From Mesostigma viride (lineage: Eukaryota > Streptophyta > Mesostigmatophyceae > Mesostigmatales > Mesostigmataceae): DNA of 64,000 bases. Where the stretch lies: contig RPFO01000072.1 of assembly GCA_009746045.1 (NCBI GenBank), positions 3,607,237 through 3,671,236 of the forward strand. The letters run 5' to 3'. Numbering within the stretch: the first letter of the stretch is position 1; each line of letters begins with the position of its first letter. Below the pieces are notes generated by a model that made no database searches, was not told the DNA's origin, and worked only from the letters and a program-made list of their open reading frames with translations. The translations under genes were made by a program, and so were the position numbers. Shown here one piece after another: positions 1 through 10,844 of the stretch.

Positions 1-1048
1 TCGCTCGGTCGGTTTGACCCGAGAGACTCCTGCACGATGCTGTCTAAGGTCGAATGACTCGGAGCCATCGCTCTCGCCCTTGTCCCGTCCATCAATCCTC
101 CCATATCGAACCCGGGGCCGCGCATGACGTACGGCTCCTTTGGCGCGCTAGGCTCGGATTTTGAAGCGGCAGCCGGAGGAGGTGGACGACTTTGCGGAGG
201 TTGAGAACCGTCCATACTGTTCTTCATCATCACCTTCAGCAACGACTTCATGAGCTCAGGGTCTTGTTTCGCGATTTCTGACATCGATGGAAGACCCGCT
301 CGCGTAAAGCTCGCCGTCATATGGAACATGAGCGCCGAACCACCCACCATCATGATGAGTTCCAATTCGGGTGCCATAGCGACCTTTCCTCTGTGCTTGT
401 CGTACAATCGCTCGAACACGTTATCGTAATCCCCGATGTTGGCCATCACGCTTTCTGACCATCCGTCTAACTTTAGGCCAATAGGGTCGTACCTATTGTT
501 TAGAAACTGCATCGCACTTGTCCCGGCGACTAAGATCTGACGCATCATGTTGACGGCGTTTCGGCATTCCGCGGCTCTTTCGATCTTTGAACACTCGAAT
601 CGCATTTCGTCTAAATCCGAACGCATGTCAAACTGAGGAACCTCGAACCCACGCTCCTTCATCCGATGCATTTTGTGGAGAAGTTCCGACTTCTCTCGAA
701 AGACCTCTTCTCTCGAAGGCCCTTGTTGCATCGGAGGCGTTCGTTCCTGCCCGTCCCCCCCATCATGTCGTCGAATGCGTCGTCTTCGTCTCCGAAATCG
801 TCAAACGCGAATTCATCTGACATCCCCTTCCCCGGACCGCTGTCCGACCGTACAGGTTCAGCATATTGCGACCTTGCTTTCTTCGGGTTCGCGAGCATGT
901 CGAAGAGGTCGTCGCCCGGCCCGCCCGTGTCGATGATCACCTTCGCGGCGTGAATAGGAGGCGGACGAGCCCCTCTCAAGCCGCCTTTGACCACCGGCAC
1001 GTCGTCGTCTTCTTCGACTACATCTACACCAAGGAAGCGTGTCGCCAT
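1..1048 (-). pseudogene. DUF5767-like conserved giant-virus protein, cut by the left window edge
   Basis: Starts at an ATG at 1048 and reads leftward off the window. The N-terminal part is acidic and low in complexity. The rest holds a block with LKLDGWSESV, NIGDYDNVFERLYDKH and PELELIMMVGGSALMFH, which matches the conserved pattern I know from the DUF5767 family of mimivirus-like and other nucleocytoplasmic large DNA viruses (recalled, not searched). The function of that family is not known to me. The tail is Pro/Ala-rich. The gene looks broken, with about one break. It is divergent from the next gene with an 82-base spacer. Family assignment is fairly secure; the full length is not visible. 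Confidence 0.72.
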
Positions 1049-1130
1049 ACTCTTTCTAAGTACGCGCATATATCTTTGCACCCCCCCAAACGCACCCTGC
1101 AAAACAATTTGTAGCCAATTTACAAGAACC
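1049..1130. promoter_or_regulatory. Divergent viral promoter
   Basis: This 82-base spacer separates two divergent starts (ATG at 1048 minus, ATG at 1131 plus). It contains GCATATAT, readable as a TATA-like box on both strands, about 20 bases before the minus start and about 60 before the plus start. Confidence 0.45.
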
Positions 1131-1904
1131 ATGACCTTGCAACTTTTGGCGCTTGCTGGAAGTATTGGCGCATTTTTTATTTTCTCGGCAGGCGTTTTGA
1201 TGACCAAGATGGCGGAGGACACAGAGTCGGATGTAAGCGACGACGACATTGTCACGGAAGAAAACTCGTTCGACAAAGACGATTACATTTTCATCCCCCC
1301 CGCTAAAAAAACCGACCAGTTTCTCGAAGATTTGAACACTCCTGATCGCATCCTCGCCATCGCTCGAGAAAACGAAGAACGGCGACGGATCGAAAACGCC
1401 ATGATGGAACGCATCCCCGCGCCCATGGAAATACCCGTCCGTGCCATGTCTCGATGCCCCGACACGATAGAAGAACCCGACAACGCCGTGACCGCGTCTA
1501 GCATGACAAATCGGCTCGGGAATCACGCGGGAAGATGGTACGCGCTCGGACCTCTTGTCGCGGTGTTTGACGACACGGACCTAACCTTCTACGTTGCGCG
1601 AATTTTACCGCAAGAGTTTACCGAAGACCTGATGAGTCATGCTCCTGTGATCGCGACACACAGAACGTCTGTTCCTTCACTCGAATACACGAAGAACGAC
1701 ATTGATTCCATCATGAACAACCTCGCGCGCCAGGCTCCCACTTCGTGCGTCTCTAAATCCTACCTGGTCATGCACGATTCGGAGCCCTACAACATTGGTA
1801 TTGCAATGTTCGAATGCACGCAGCCGCGAGAAGGCAATGCGGGTAATTACACAGCAAGAAAGATTTTCGTATTTCGTTATACAGACTTTTATTCATATGA
1901 TTAG
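1131..1904 (+). CDS. Membrane-anchored viral protein of unknown function
   Basis: 257 codons. I chose the ATG at 1131 because it follows the divergent spacer and begins directly with a hydrophobic segment (LQLLALAGSIGAFFIFSAG), a likely signal anchor at residues 3-22. An acidic stretch and then a mixed globular region follow (GRWYALGPLVAVFDDTDLTF). An upstream in-frame extension to 987 overlaps the neighbouring gene and looks non-coding. The gene is convergent with the next one, ending 2 bases before it. I do not recognise a family. It looks whole. Confidence 0.6.
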   Translation: MTLQLLALAGSIGAFFIFSAGVLMTKMAEDTESDVSDDDIVTEENSFDKDDYIFIPPAKKTDQFLEDLNTPDRILAIARENEERRRIENAMMERIPAPMEIPVRAMSRCPDTIEEPDNAVTASSMTNRLGNHAGRWYALGPLVAVFDDTDLTFYVARILPQEFTEDLMSHAPVIATHRTSVPSLEYTKNDIDSIMNNLARQAPTSCVSKSYLVMHDSEPYNIGIAMFECTQPREGNAGNYTARKIFVFRYTDFYSYD

Positions 1905-1906
1905 AT

Positions 1907-3075
1907 TCAAGAAACTGCTTCTTCCCCGTTCAAGCGGCCATACACACGGGCCGATGGTTCTAGCAAAAAAGGGCCGCTTAGCACGTCAGGAAACGTTGCC
2001 CGTGACGGGGTTGGAGAATCGGTCACCTGCGTGATCTGAAACTCGGACATTCCGTAAGGGAGCGAAGAGTTGAGCACGGTTGCGGGTGTCGTGGTGTGGA
2101 AAAACTCCTGCGTCATCCTGTGGACAACCGGGCTAGGCAAAGGCACGCCGCCGAACCCCTTGACGTGATGCGTGTTTAGCAAGTTCTTCAGGTACATGAG
2201 AACGCAGTGGTGCGCGTTCACGTCCCTCTGCGTCATAAGCGTATCCCTCAACTTAGCAGGCCCCCATCGCCTGATCGCCGCGTCGACCAGACCGCGGTTG
2301 GACAACAGAGTCGCGTGGGCGGCGTGGGGCTCGAGAGAAACAAGGTGACGGAAGTAAACATGCCACTGCGGAAAGTAATCGCCGTCTAGAAGCATCACGG
2401 CGTCTCGAGGGAGCGTCCATTCCCCCTCGCAGACCTGGATCATCATCTCCACCATCTCAGTGCACATCCTCTCGAGCCCGGTGACGAGAGATTGCCTCTC
2501 TTTCTTCGCTCGGACTAATTCCGGGTGCAGAAACAGATGGAGAGTGGACCGCCGCTGAAAGCCCAGCCGCCGAACCTGGTTGTCGAGACGGAGAAGCTCG
2601 ACCTCGTTAAATCTGTGGCGGGTGAAAGGGTCCTCGAATGAGCCTGACTCGAGAATAAACTCGGCCAGTCTGACTGCGTTGAACCCGATTACAGTGCGGT
2701 CCGGCAACACGAGCTTGAACACCTCCTTTTTATGCGGGAGCTTTTCGAGCATCACCATGTCGTCTCGTTCTGAGGAATGAGCGCGACGTACTTCTTGATC
2801 GTCTTGATCGCAACGAGTTTGTCGATAAACGTCCTTCTCGCCCATCTTTGTATCTTGCGCGCTGCCAGCACAGCGAGAAGACTTGCACGAGCTTGTTCCG
2901 GAGTAATGGTCTTCGGAGGCGAGAAACCCAGACGCGTGCACAGAGTCCGGATGTCTTGCACAGTGAGAGGAGAGAAGAAGTTGCGACCCGCTTTACGGAT
3001 GACAGAGCTGTTCACGGAAAGCCATTTGCAAATACGCAACGTCTTAGAACGATCTTTCATGGCCAGTTCTTTCAT
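1907..3075 (-). pseudogene. Viral IQ-motif protein with a conserved C-terminal region
   Basis: Begins at ATG 3075 (MKELAMKDRSK). Near the N-terminus is an IQ-like helix (ARKIQRWARRTF), which in other proteins binds calmodulin. After it comes the segment ILESGSFEDPFTRHRF followed by ELLRLD, a pattern I recall from uncharacterised mimivirus-like proteins, where a DP-x-R segment follows a helix. About 370 residues' worth of sequence in all. It looks broken, with about one break. It sits convergent to the membrane protein on its left. Function unknown; the viral origin is inferred from pattern and context. Confidence 0.55.
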
Positions 3076-3141
3076 TACACCGAAGACGAAAAACTTGCAA
3101 AACGAGACCCGTTTCTCTTTTTCTAGCTAAGCTTTATATAG

Positions 3142-5005
3142 ATGGGACGCGTCTGTTCGGGCAAAACGCAATCCGGGTCATCGTGTCGTTTCGCGGCCGT
3201 TTCGAGGGGCCGTTGTCGACGTCACGCTCCAAAACCGAGAAAGAACGGCAGGACTCACCACCCAAGATCCGAAAAGGCAGAGAAGCTGAAACAGTTATAC
3301 GAAAAACTGAAACAGTTCCACGCTTATTTGAACGAGGGCGATCTCGAAGTGTCAGACGACTACGCAAACGATGGGGCGAGGAGTATGAAGATGACAACAG
3401 TGAAATACACGAAATCTTGACTGAGATTCGAAAGCTCGAAACCGAAGACCAGACAACCAATGAGGAAATTGCGGTTACAAACGGAGAATCGGATCCGTTG
3501 AAAGAGATCAATGAACTTTACTTGAAATATAACCCATCTGAATCGCAACCGCAAAACAGTGAGGGCCTTCGTTGGGCATCACAAAACGAGAATTCTATTC
3601 CCGATGTGAGAAATGCTTTAAAGAATTTTGATGAGTACTTGGACAAAAAGTTTTCGATCCGTGTGAGAAATTCCGAAGATTCTATGAAAGAAGAGTTTGC
3701 GTCCGCAGCTCAACCTGCTTCAGTCGAAATTCCGTTTGAAGATTTAAGCAAAGGGGGTCCGTCGGATCTCGAACCGTCGTACGAGCACTTGCCAGAAGAA
3801 TCAGCGGGCGAGCTGATGAATTGCATCGGCCTTACCAAGGGTCTAAAGAGGCCTGAAGCTGAACAACTGGCGATCTATTTGGGAAACGATCCTGCGGAGG
3901 TTCGTCAGATGTCAAGGGAACAAATATGCTCTCTCATCACGAAAGAACTTGTTGACCAGTTTGCGTTTTCTCTTTGTACTCAATCCATTTTCAACTCGAC
4001 GGACAAAGAAAAGCTCGTTGTTTACCTACATGCAAAATATGGCGAGAGTAAGAAAACATTGAGAGAACTGACGCACAAGGACTTGTGTGTCCTCGTCGGA
4101 GCGACGCAGAACCCGCAGTCTTGGACCCAATACGCATTTGAAAAACTAAAGTCGTTGCCCTGGAAGACGATCGGTGTGTATGTTGCCGGAAAGCTTCTTG
4201 CCAATCTTTTGACATCTACGGTGACGGGGGAAATGTCCCACATTGATCGTTTCCTGAACACGCTTGATGGCAAGTATACCGAAACGGTAATTGACGCGTT
4301 TCGACAGTTCGCTCACAGCATTAAGGGGTTCGGAATCGCCTTCTTGGATCCAACTGACTTCGTGAAGATGGCAGCTTCTTGGTTAGGCGAGAGTTCTCTA
4401 ATCGGTTCCTGGGTCGGGCGAGGCGCCAAGGTGCTGACATCAAACTTTATAGGACGACAGGCAATCGGGCTCGGTAGCGCTCTTGCAACCAAGGCAATGT
4501 TTAATCGCGCGCGAGATAAGACCAAGCCATACGTCCAAAGTGGTGGCGAAATGGTAAAGAGGATGCGTGAAAAGCCCGGTGTACAAACAGCGGCCGCTAT
4601 ATTGAAACCTATCGCGGATTCTGGAAAAGAGTATGCCTTTGCGGCCGGAGCCAAGACAAAGGAAGCCACCGATTACCTCGCAAGCATCGCGGCGAAAAGG
4701 CCCGTGTTGCAGCTGCGGTCGCGGCAGAGAAAGGGCGTAAAGTCGCCGCTGTTGCGGCCGACAAGGGAAAACGCGTCGCTAAAGCCGGCGCAAAGATCGC
4801 AAAAGACGAATTTGTAAAAGACTTTAAGATCGCGAAAACGTACGCCTCCGATCTCGCTCGCCAAGCGGTTGACGCCACCGCGGACACGGCTCGAGGAGTG
4901 TACGAGGCCGGACCTCAGATTCGCAAGAACGTAGAACTAGAATTCGAACGTAGAGCGTTTAAACAAAGGATGGAGAAGTTAAAAAATAAAAAAGATTCTC
5001 CGTAG
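3142..5005 (+). pseudogene. Cys/His-tagged viral membrane protein, paralogue of the next gene
   Basis: Starts at ATG 3142, 8 bases after a TTATATAG box. The N-terminus carries the Cys/His module seen repeatedly in this island (C-x2-K-x2-S-G-x2-C, then C-x2-H), followed by basic residues and a coiled-coil-like acidic stretch. The middle region (ELMNCIGLTKGL through LPWKTIGVYVAGKLL) is clearly homologous to the gene at 5013. Hydrophobic and amphipathic segments and an Ala/Lys-rich C-terminus follow. It looks broken, with about two breaks. It lies tandem with its paralogue, 7 bases apart. Function unknown. Confidence 0.6.
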
Positions 5006-5012
5006 TTACATA

Positions 5013-6089
5013 ATGGGGAGGCGAAAACATAGAGCTAGAGAAGAAGAAATCGAACCTTGGGAAGAGTATCAAAGACGGACCACAGAAGCGGATCGAAACC
5101 AGGTTTCGCAGGAGCCGGCCGTTCAAAACGAGGCGGAAACTGACCCCGACGAGTTGATGCACTGCCCTGGTCTGGCCAAGCACCTTACACGAAAAGATGC
5201 AGAAGAACTCGCTGCACTGATCGACCCGACCGTCGAAACCACGGAAATTAAAAAAATGTCGAAAACCGAACTCTGTGCCGCCGTCAATCGCGAATTCATC
5301 ACGCGCCTGGCCCTTTTATACTGCGGAACTGAGATCAAGAAGTCGAAGACACGCGTACAACTTATCAAAACCATCCATGCACTTCACGATGTCGATATTA
5401 AAGAGCTCCGACGCCTGAATCACGATCAACTTTGCGCGATGGTTCTCTTCACGAAGCGTCCCATGGATTACGTGAAGCAGGTCGCAAGGTCTATCTACGA
5501 AGCCTTCAAAAAGATTCCGTGGGGTACAATTGCTAAAGGTGCTTTTATCGCCGGCAGCGCGCTAAGCTCGGTTATGGCCGCGCTGATCGTTGCAACGCAG
5601 CTAGACGAATCAGGCGCTGTTCAAAAAACTTTAGAAGATTGGTCAGTTTTTAAAAAGGTCGAGAAATATTTTTTTAATAGTGAGGGTGGAAGTGAATTGT
5701 GGAATTTTATCCAAACATGGATCATGCCAATTGGATTCTTTAAGTTATCAGGGGCCGATCGGGTGAGATATTTAAAGGTATTGGGTATTGATCACGGCAT
5801 AAAAAGCCCAAAGAAACGCACACTAGCAAGACTTATCAACTGGACCATGGAAAACCCTGAAAAGGCTGCCATGGCAGGATTCACTGGTGTGGGGTCCGCA
5901 GTAACAATGGTAGCCGCCGCCCCATTGCTTGGTACGGGGGTTCTCGCGGCTGGCGGGTTGACAGCTTTGTACAACCTTGTTGACTGGGAAGGGGACGCTG
6001 ATGAAAAGAAAAAGAAAGGGGCATCCGAGGAAGAGAAACCCGAAGAGAAGAAAAAACACTCGCCTGAAGCCAAAAGGAAACGTAGATAG
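5013..6089 (+). CDS. Viral membrane protein, paralogue of the 3142 gene
   Basis: 358 codons, looks whole. It shares with the preceding gene the block ELMHCPGLAKHL, the spacing of KTELC and DQLCAMVL, and KKIPWGTIAKGAFIAGSAL, so the two arose by tandem duplication. It lacks the N-terminal Cys/His module but keeps the basic residues that usually follow it (RRKHRAREEE). It then has WEEYQRRTTEADRNQ, almost the same as WEEYIIRTTEADRNQ in the protein at 30301-30543. Predicted membrane segments lie at about residues 172-195 and 287-325. The C-terminus is very Lys/Glu-rich. Function unknown. Confidence 0.6.
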   Translation: MGRRKHRAREEEIEPWEEYQRRTTEADRNQVSQEPAVQNEAETDPDELMHCPGLAKHLTRKDAEELAALIDPTVETTEIKKMSKTELCAAVNREFITRLALLYCGTEIKKSKTRVQLIKTIHALHDVDIKELRRLNHDQLCAMVLFTKRPMDYVKQVARSIYEAFKKIPWGTIAKGAFIAGSALSSVMAALIVATQLDESGAVQKTLEDWSVFKKVEKYFFNSEGGSELWNFIQTWIMPIGFFKLSGADRVRYLKVLGIDHGIKSPKKRTLARLINWTMENPEKAAMAGFTGVGSAVTMVAAAPLLGTGVLAAGGLTALYNLVDWEGDADEKKKKGASEEEKPEEKKKHSPEAKRKRR

Positions 6090-6135
6090 CAGTTTTTCAT
6101 TAAATGTTAATATTAATATACATTACAGATCAGAT

Positions 6136-6514
6136 TCGGGGTTCTCTGAACATAGTTTCTTTATAGTGATACGGAAGGGGAGCCGCTGATGCTAGGTGAA
6201 ATAGAGCTGGGTGATGTGATCGTAATAAGGTTGATTAGGCTTCTAGTGTACGAGTATTACGGAAGATATGGCCTAATTGTTGCGGCCCATACCTTGACGG
6301 TGTGCTGAGTACCTTGACGACGGATTTTTGCGTCTAGGTTCTCCTAGCAGATCTGTGATTGCGGACGGGTTTGCAACAGGCAATATCTGAAGTAAAACTT
6401 GACGGCTAAAACTGTTTAGAGGCCGTTGCCGGATCTGGCCGTTGGTAGAGAGCCGTTGGCCTTGAAACACGATAAAAGCTTGCTCACCTAGCTCATGGCG
6501 GTCTCTTTTGTTTT
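6136..6514 (+). repeat. Split direct repeat A1
   Basis: 379 bases, from TCGGGGTTCTCTGAACATAG to GCGGTCTCTTTTGTTTT. It repeats at 10979-11357 with the same length and, as far as I can read, the same sequence. It forms the left end of the tyrosine-recombinase retrotransposon. Confidence 0.92.
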
Positions 6515-6585
6515 AACGAAGGCGGCGACAGGGGTCAGGGGCAGCGTAGCTGACGCCCAGAATTCCTTTCTGCAAAGCGGCTGGG

Positions 6586-7644
6586 ATGCCGAAGCCCGGG
6601 CGGAAGCCAGGTTCGACAGGTGCTGGGAAGCAATTACCGAAAGCTAATCCCGAGGTGCCGACAGCTACTAAACAGACGGGAAAGGGCCGACTAGGCTGGC
6701 CGACGCAGAAGAAAAGGCTCCATCAGGAGCTCTCCACTTGCTCGGGCCTGCCTGAAGTGTGCGCTGCCTTTGAGGCGGTCCTCGGGACCGACTGGGTAAC
6801 TACTGTCAGCCGGTGGTCTGCGGCCCAGCTGGAGTCCGTCGTTGGACTGCTGGTCGACCACGTGGACGGGCCTGAAATTCTGGCAGCAGCGGACCCAAAC
6901 GAAGCGCTAGTGGCAGCCCTCCAAAGCGCCCGGGACTTGGCGGACTCGGACGAAGAGGAGATGCAGCCACCACGCCGGCCCACGAAAGGGGCGAAAAAGG
7001 GGACGAAAAAAGTCGGAAGCCCAGCCCCGAGCAAGGGAAAGGCCGCGGGGGATGTGAGGGAGCAGCTCTTGGAGCTGGCGGCTATTATTGGCAAGCAGGG
7101 GCAGGCGGGCAAAGAAGAGGAGGAGGAGGAGGAGTCCGAGGAAGAGGATTTCCTGACGAAATTGAAGGATGCGCTGGCCGGGGCAGATGGGGCTTCCAGG
7201 AAGCCGAAAAAGACCAAAGGGGTGACGCTGCCCACTCGAGCACAAGTGGTGAATTGGAGGGTGCAAGAGAGAGTGCTCCCCGAGGTGCTCGAGGATGCCA
7301 ACGACAATGGAGGGGGGATAAAGAGTTGGATCATGGCTACTCGCCAAGGGGGGTGGAGGAACCAGGAAAGCAGGAAGGTGGTCATGAACATCGCCCTGGC
7401 CATGGACACACTCTTCAAGGAGTTGGGGCCGGCAGCCGGGGAGTTGGCTGGGGTAGAGTATCTCATGAGGGTGGTGGCAGCCATGCTCCTAGTGGAGAGC
7501 CAGGGGTCAGGAGGGTGGAAGGTGGCTGGCCACCTCCTTGCTCTCAAGGAAGATGCCTCCTTGGTGAGCAACCCGGCCATGAAGATGGCCCTGCAAAGCG
7601 CCACGATGATGGAGAAGCTGGGCAAGGCCCAGCAAACCAAGTAA
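6586..7644 (+). CDS. Gag-like ORF1 of the tyrosine-recombinase retrotransposon
   Basis: 352 codons from ATG 6586. The N-terminus is basic and Pro/Lys-rich, the middle is acidic (a run of Glu around residues 180-195), and the C-terminus is helical. No zinc knuckle is visible. Position before the reverse transcriptase and the overall character fit the ORF1/gag-like protein of DIRS-order elements. No specific fold can be named from sequence alone. Confidence 0.65.
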   Translation: MPKPGRKPGSTGAGKQLPKANPEVPTATKQTGKGRLGWPTQKKRLHQELSTCSGLPEVCAAFEAVLGTDWVTTVSRWSAAQLESVVGLLVDHVDGPEILAAADPNEALVAALQSARDLADSDEEEMQPPRRPTKGAKKGTKKVGSPAPSKGKAAGDVREQLLELAAIIGKQGQAGKEEEEEEESEEEDFLTKLKDALAGADGASRKPKKTKGVTLPTRAQVVNWRVQERVLPEVLEDANDNGGGIKSWIMATRQGGWRNQESRKVVMNIALAMDTLFKELGPAAGELAGVEYLMRVVAAMLLVESQGSGGWKVAGHLLALKEDASLVSNPAMKMALQSATMMEKLGKAQQTK

Positions 7645-7691
7645 ACACCGAAAGGGTAAACCGCTCCCCCTTCCCACTGCCTCTTCCTACA

Positions 7692-10235
7692 ATGCCTCTA
7701 AGCACTACGTGGGGGAGAGTGAGGTCAGCACGCAGACGCCAGCGTGCAACTCGCCGCCGCCGGACCTTCACTCTACAACACAAGGTGATTACGTGGTTGA
7801 ATTGGCTATGGCACGGGGGGGCAGACCCTCCGCCTAAATCTGGAGGCGCGTGCTCCAGAGGAACGGCGGAGGCCCTGAAAAGGGTCAAGAAGCACTGCGA
7901 GTGGTACAGTCGCCGCGTAACCGGCGTTGCGACAGGCCCCGCAGAAGGAAGTGATCTAATCTATGGGAAATGTAATAAGTATGAACAACTTGTGGCGGAG
8001 CGGGTGAGTCTGCCGAAGCGCGAGGTGGCAGGAAAGGCGAAGCTGCTGGATTTGCTGGCGCTACGACCTAGTTGGCGAGAGGTGTACGCGAGCGAAGCCA
8101 ACTGCATCAAGCCGGAGGTGGCTGCCAGTGCGAGGTATTGGAATGTACCTGCCCCCAGCCGAGGGTGCACCATGGCGGAGTGGGGCAAGTTGATGGGGAG
8201 GGCAGCGGACGTGGGGATGGTGGAGTTCCGAGAGACGCGGCCAAAGTGGGTAGACGGATGTTTTGGGGTGGCCAAAGGAGTGGGGGAGTTAAGGCTCATT
8301 GTGAATAAGAAGTTGGGGAACGCACTGTGGGTGGACCCCCCTAAGACGGTGTTACCCCACCTGGGCATATACTCGGAGGTCTATATCAAGGGTCGGTGCT
8401 ACACGGCCAAGAGCGATCTGGTCTCGTATTACTATACCATCCAAGTGCCGGAGTGGTGGTGGGATTATCAAGGGCTACCTGATGTGTGGTCCACCGATGT
8501 CGGGCTGCCGGGGCGGCGGAGGAGGGTGTGGCCAGTGCTGAAAGTGCTGGCCATGGGGCACTCCCACGCTGTAGCGCTAGGGGAAGCCATCCATGAGATG
8601 GTCCTCTATGCCACGGGCGCTTTGGATCCTAGACGGCAGGTGAACCGCCTCACAAGTGTAGGGGAGCTGACCGTGCTTCGGAATGCATGGGGTAACCCAA
8701 CCGCCCTAGCCATCGAGTACAAGGAGGAGAGCACGAGGGAGATGCAAATCGACCTTGAGGACCCCCCTGCCCCTATGGTATCCATCACTATTGATGACCT
8801 GGTGGTCAGCAATGGGCGCACGTGCGAGGCGGTGAATCGCTTAATCGCGAGTGCTATTGAAGACGGGTACGCGCCTAACAACCTTGTGCCCTCCAAGGAC
8901 AAGACGATCATGGCTAGCCCGGAGGGGGAGGACGAGCTAGAAGCTCTGGGTGTTGTTCACCGGCGGGATGGGGTGTTGGAGCCGACAGCTAAGCAGCTCA
9001 CCCTTGTGGTTGCGCACACTCGTGTACTCCTCGAGAGGGGACGCGCTACCGCTGAGGCGCTGGCGGCCGTCGTGGGCCGGTGGGTGTGGCTGCAGATGCT
9101 CAGCCGCACTTGCTTGTCCATATGGCAGCAGAGTTTTAAGTTCATCAACCTCAAGGGGTGGGGCCAGCGAACGCGACCTTTGTGGCAAGGTGTGCGCGAT
9201 GAGCTCGAGTGTGCCATGGCGTTGGCCCCCATGCTCCGTGTGGACCGGGGGGCTGCCCTGGCTCCGGTGGTGGTGGCCTCGGATGCGTCTAGTTTTGGGC
9301 AGGGGGTTGTCTACGCTGAGATGGCCCCAGCTGAGGTGACGGAATTAGCTCGGGCCCGGGAGGTGCGGGGTTACCCAACCCTCCTCACCCCAGGTGAGGC
9401 CATGTATGCCGGGCCTAGACCCTTGACCAAGGCCGCGGAAAAAGCCATCATCCACGGGCGATGGCGCGTCGGGATCAAGAGTCGCTGGCGCGATTCGACC
9501 ATGCACATCAACGAGAAGGAAGTGCGGGCCGCTGTGAAGGGGGTGGAGCGCTCGGCCCGGAACCTCGGAACATGGGGTAAGCGGGTGGTGAGGTTAGTGG
9601 ACTCCACTGCCGCTTTGGGCTGCTTGGCTAAAGGGCGTTCCTCTTCTTACCGGTTAAACAAGCAATGCCGCCGGTTGTGCGCTCTTACGTTGGTCACCGG
9701 CAGCCGCTCACAATGGGTCTGGACGCCAAGTGAGCTTCAGCCTGCGGATGGGCCTTCGCGGGGGCTTTCCATGGCTGCCTCGGTGGCCGGGTGGGTCCGC
9801 GATTTGACTCGCGAGGGTGTTCATCCCAATCCCGGGCCTCGGCTTGGCGCTAGCTACTTGACCCTTCTTGAGGGCAAGGTGAAGCCGGCTACTTTGATGG
9901 TTTACCATCGGGGTCTTAGGTCCTTTTTCGCATGGTGGGCGAGCCGGCGGGGTCGGGTTGGCAGCTTGTTGCGCGGCTTGACGATAGAGGAATACTATTG
10001 CGAGTATGTCGCTTGGGCGCACTCACGGTGTTACAGCCGCCAGTTGTGTGTCAATGCGCTTATGGGCCTGAATTTGTACTTCCCCCGGGAGGTGCGGGAT
10101 TGGGCCTTGGCACGAAGTGTTTTGGCTGGCTGGCGCACGTTGGCACCCCCTCGTGCCCCCCCCCCATTCCATGGGAGGCTGCGTTTGCGCTTGCTTGTAC
10201 TATGGTGCTCCAGCGGCAGCCTCGTGCGGCTATGA
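7692..10235 (+). CDS. Reverse transcriptase and RNase H of the tyrosine-recombinase retrotransposon
   Basis: I took ATG 7692 as the start because it follows the end of ORF1 and the frame then stays open. Fingers and palm motifs are visible: GELRLIVNKKLGN, then AKSDLVSYYYTIQVP (motif A region), GHSHAVALGEAIHE (motif B region) and SITIDDLVVSNG (motif C with IDD in place of YxDD, common in DIRS-order enzymes). RNase H follows (VVASDASSFGQGVVYAE, then INEKEVRAAVKG and VDSTAALG). The end of this frame overlaps the recombinase frame. Confidence 0.85.
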   Translation: MPLSTTWGRVRSARRRQRATRRRRTFTLQHKVITWLNWLWHGGADPPPKSGGACSRGTAEALKRVKKHCEWYSRRVTGVATGPAEGSDLIYGKCNKYEQLVAERVSLPKREVAGKAKLLDLLALRPSWREVYASEANCIKPEVAASARYWNVPAPSRGCTMAEWGKLMGRAADVGMVEFRETRPKWVDGCFGVAKGVGELRLIVNKKLGNALWVDPPKTVLPHLGIYSEVYIKGRCYTAKSDLVSYYYTIQVPEWWWDYQGLPDVWSTDVGLPGRRRRVWPVLKVLAMGHSHAVALGEAIHEMVLYATGALDPRRQVNRLTSVGELTVLRNAWGNPTALAIEYKEESTREMQIDLEDPPAPMVSITIDDLVVSNGRTCEAVNRLIASAIEDGYAPNNLVPSKDKTIMASPEGEDELEALGVVHRRDGVLEPTAKQLTLVVAHTRVLLERGRATAEALAAVVGRWVWLQMLSRTCLSIWQQSFKFINLKGWGQRTRPLWQGVRDELECAMALAPMLRVDRGAALAPVVVASDASSFGQGVVYAEMAPAEVTELARAREVRGYPTLLTPGEAMYAGPRPLTKAAEKAIIHGRWRVGIKSRWRDSTMHINEKEVRAAVKGVERSARNLGTWGKRVVRLVDSTAALGCLAKGRSSSYRLNKQCRRLCALTLVTGSRSQWVWTPSELQPADGPSRGLSMAASVAGWVRDLTREGVHPNPGPRLGASYLTLLEGKVKPATLMVYHRGLRSFFAWWASRRGRVGSLLRGLTIEEYYCEYVAWAHSRCYSRQLCVNALMGLNLYFPREVRDWALARSVLAGWRTLAPPRAPPPFHGRLRLRLLVLWCSSGSLVRL

Positions 10236-10768
10236 TGGTCATCGTTATTTTCCAACAATACCTGCGGGTATCGGAGGCGCTCAACCTGTTGGTCGGCCAT
10301 GTGCGCTTGCAGCCTGATGTTCGGTTGCGGGGTTCGCAGCGGGGCGCCTTGTTGTTGATGTCAGCTAAGACGGCTAAGGGGGAGGTGCAGTCTGTGGTGA
10401 TCGAGGATGTCATGACTGAGACCCTCTTGCGGGCTTGTATGCGTGGCAAGGCGGCCTGGGAGCGGGTGTTCCCTTACGATTATGCCCAGTTCAGCCGGGT
10501 TTGGCATCAGGCCACGCAAGCTTTGGGGGTCGACACGGTGTTTACCATTCACGGGCTGCGGCATGGGGGGGCTACCTATGATTTTTTGCGGCAGCGCAGC
10601 ATGGCTGATATTCAGCATCGGGGTCGCTGGCGCAGCAGCAAAACTGTCGCCCACTATGTGGGATTGCACCGGAGCTTGGCCCTCACCCTTCCTGACGCCC
10701 TGGTTCGGGCTATCGCCGCCTGCCCCCCGCGCATTTGGCGGAGCGTCTTTTCTCTGCCTTCCTCTTAA
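9932..10768 (+). CDS. Tyrosine recombinase of the retrotransposon
   Basis: The open frame holds the tyrosine-recombinase signature in order: LRVSEALNL (first catalytic Arg), a Lys-bearing strand (LLMSAKTAKGE), HGLRHGGAT (H-x2-R), and RGRWRSSKTVAHYVG (Trp and the nucleophile Tyr). The catalytic part covers about 10,200-10,730. In DIRS-order elements this enzyme inserts the circular cDNA. The frame overlaps the reverse transcriptase frame, as is usual in these elements. Confidence 0.85.
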   Translation: MVGEPAGSGWQLVARLDDRGILLRVCRLGALTVLQPPVVCQCAYGPEFVLPPGGAGLGLGTKCFGWLAHVGTPSCPPPIPWEAAFALACTMVLQRQPRAAMMVIVIFQQYLRVSEALNLLVGHVRLQPDVRLRGSQRGALLLMSAKTAKGEVQSVVIEDVMTETLLRACMRGKAAWERVFPYDYAQFSRVWHQATQALGVDTVFTIHGLRHGGATYDFLRQRSMADIQHRGRWRSSKTVAHYVGLHRSLALTLPDALVRAIAACPPRIWRSVFSLPSS

Positions 10769-10844
10769 GTTCCCTTCATTCTTGTCTTATGCGTCCACCG
10801 GTTTTTGTTTTGCCCCTGGCTTGGGTCGCCAGGGAGGGATGTAA

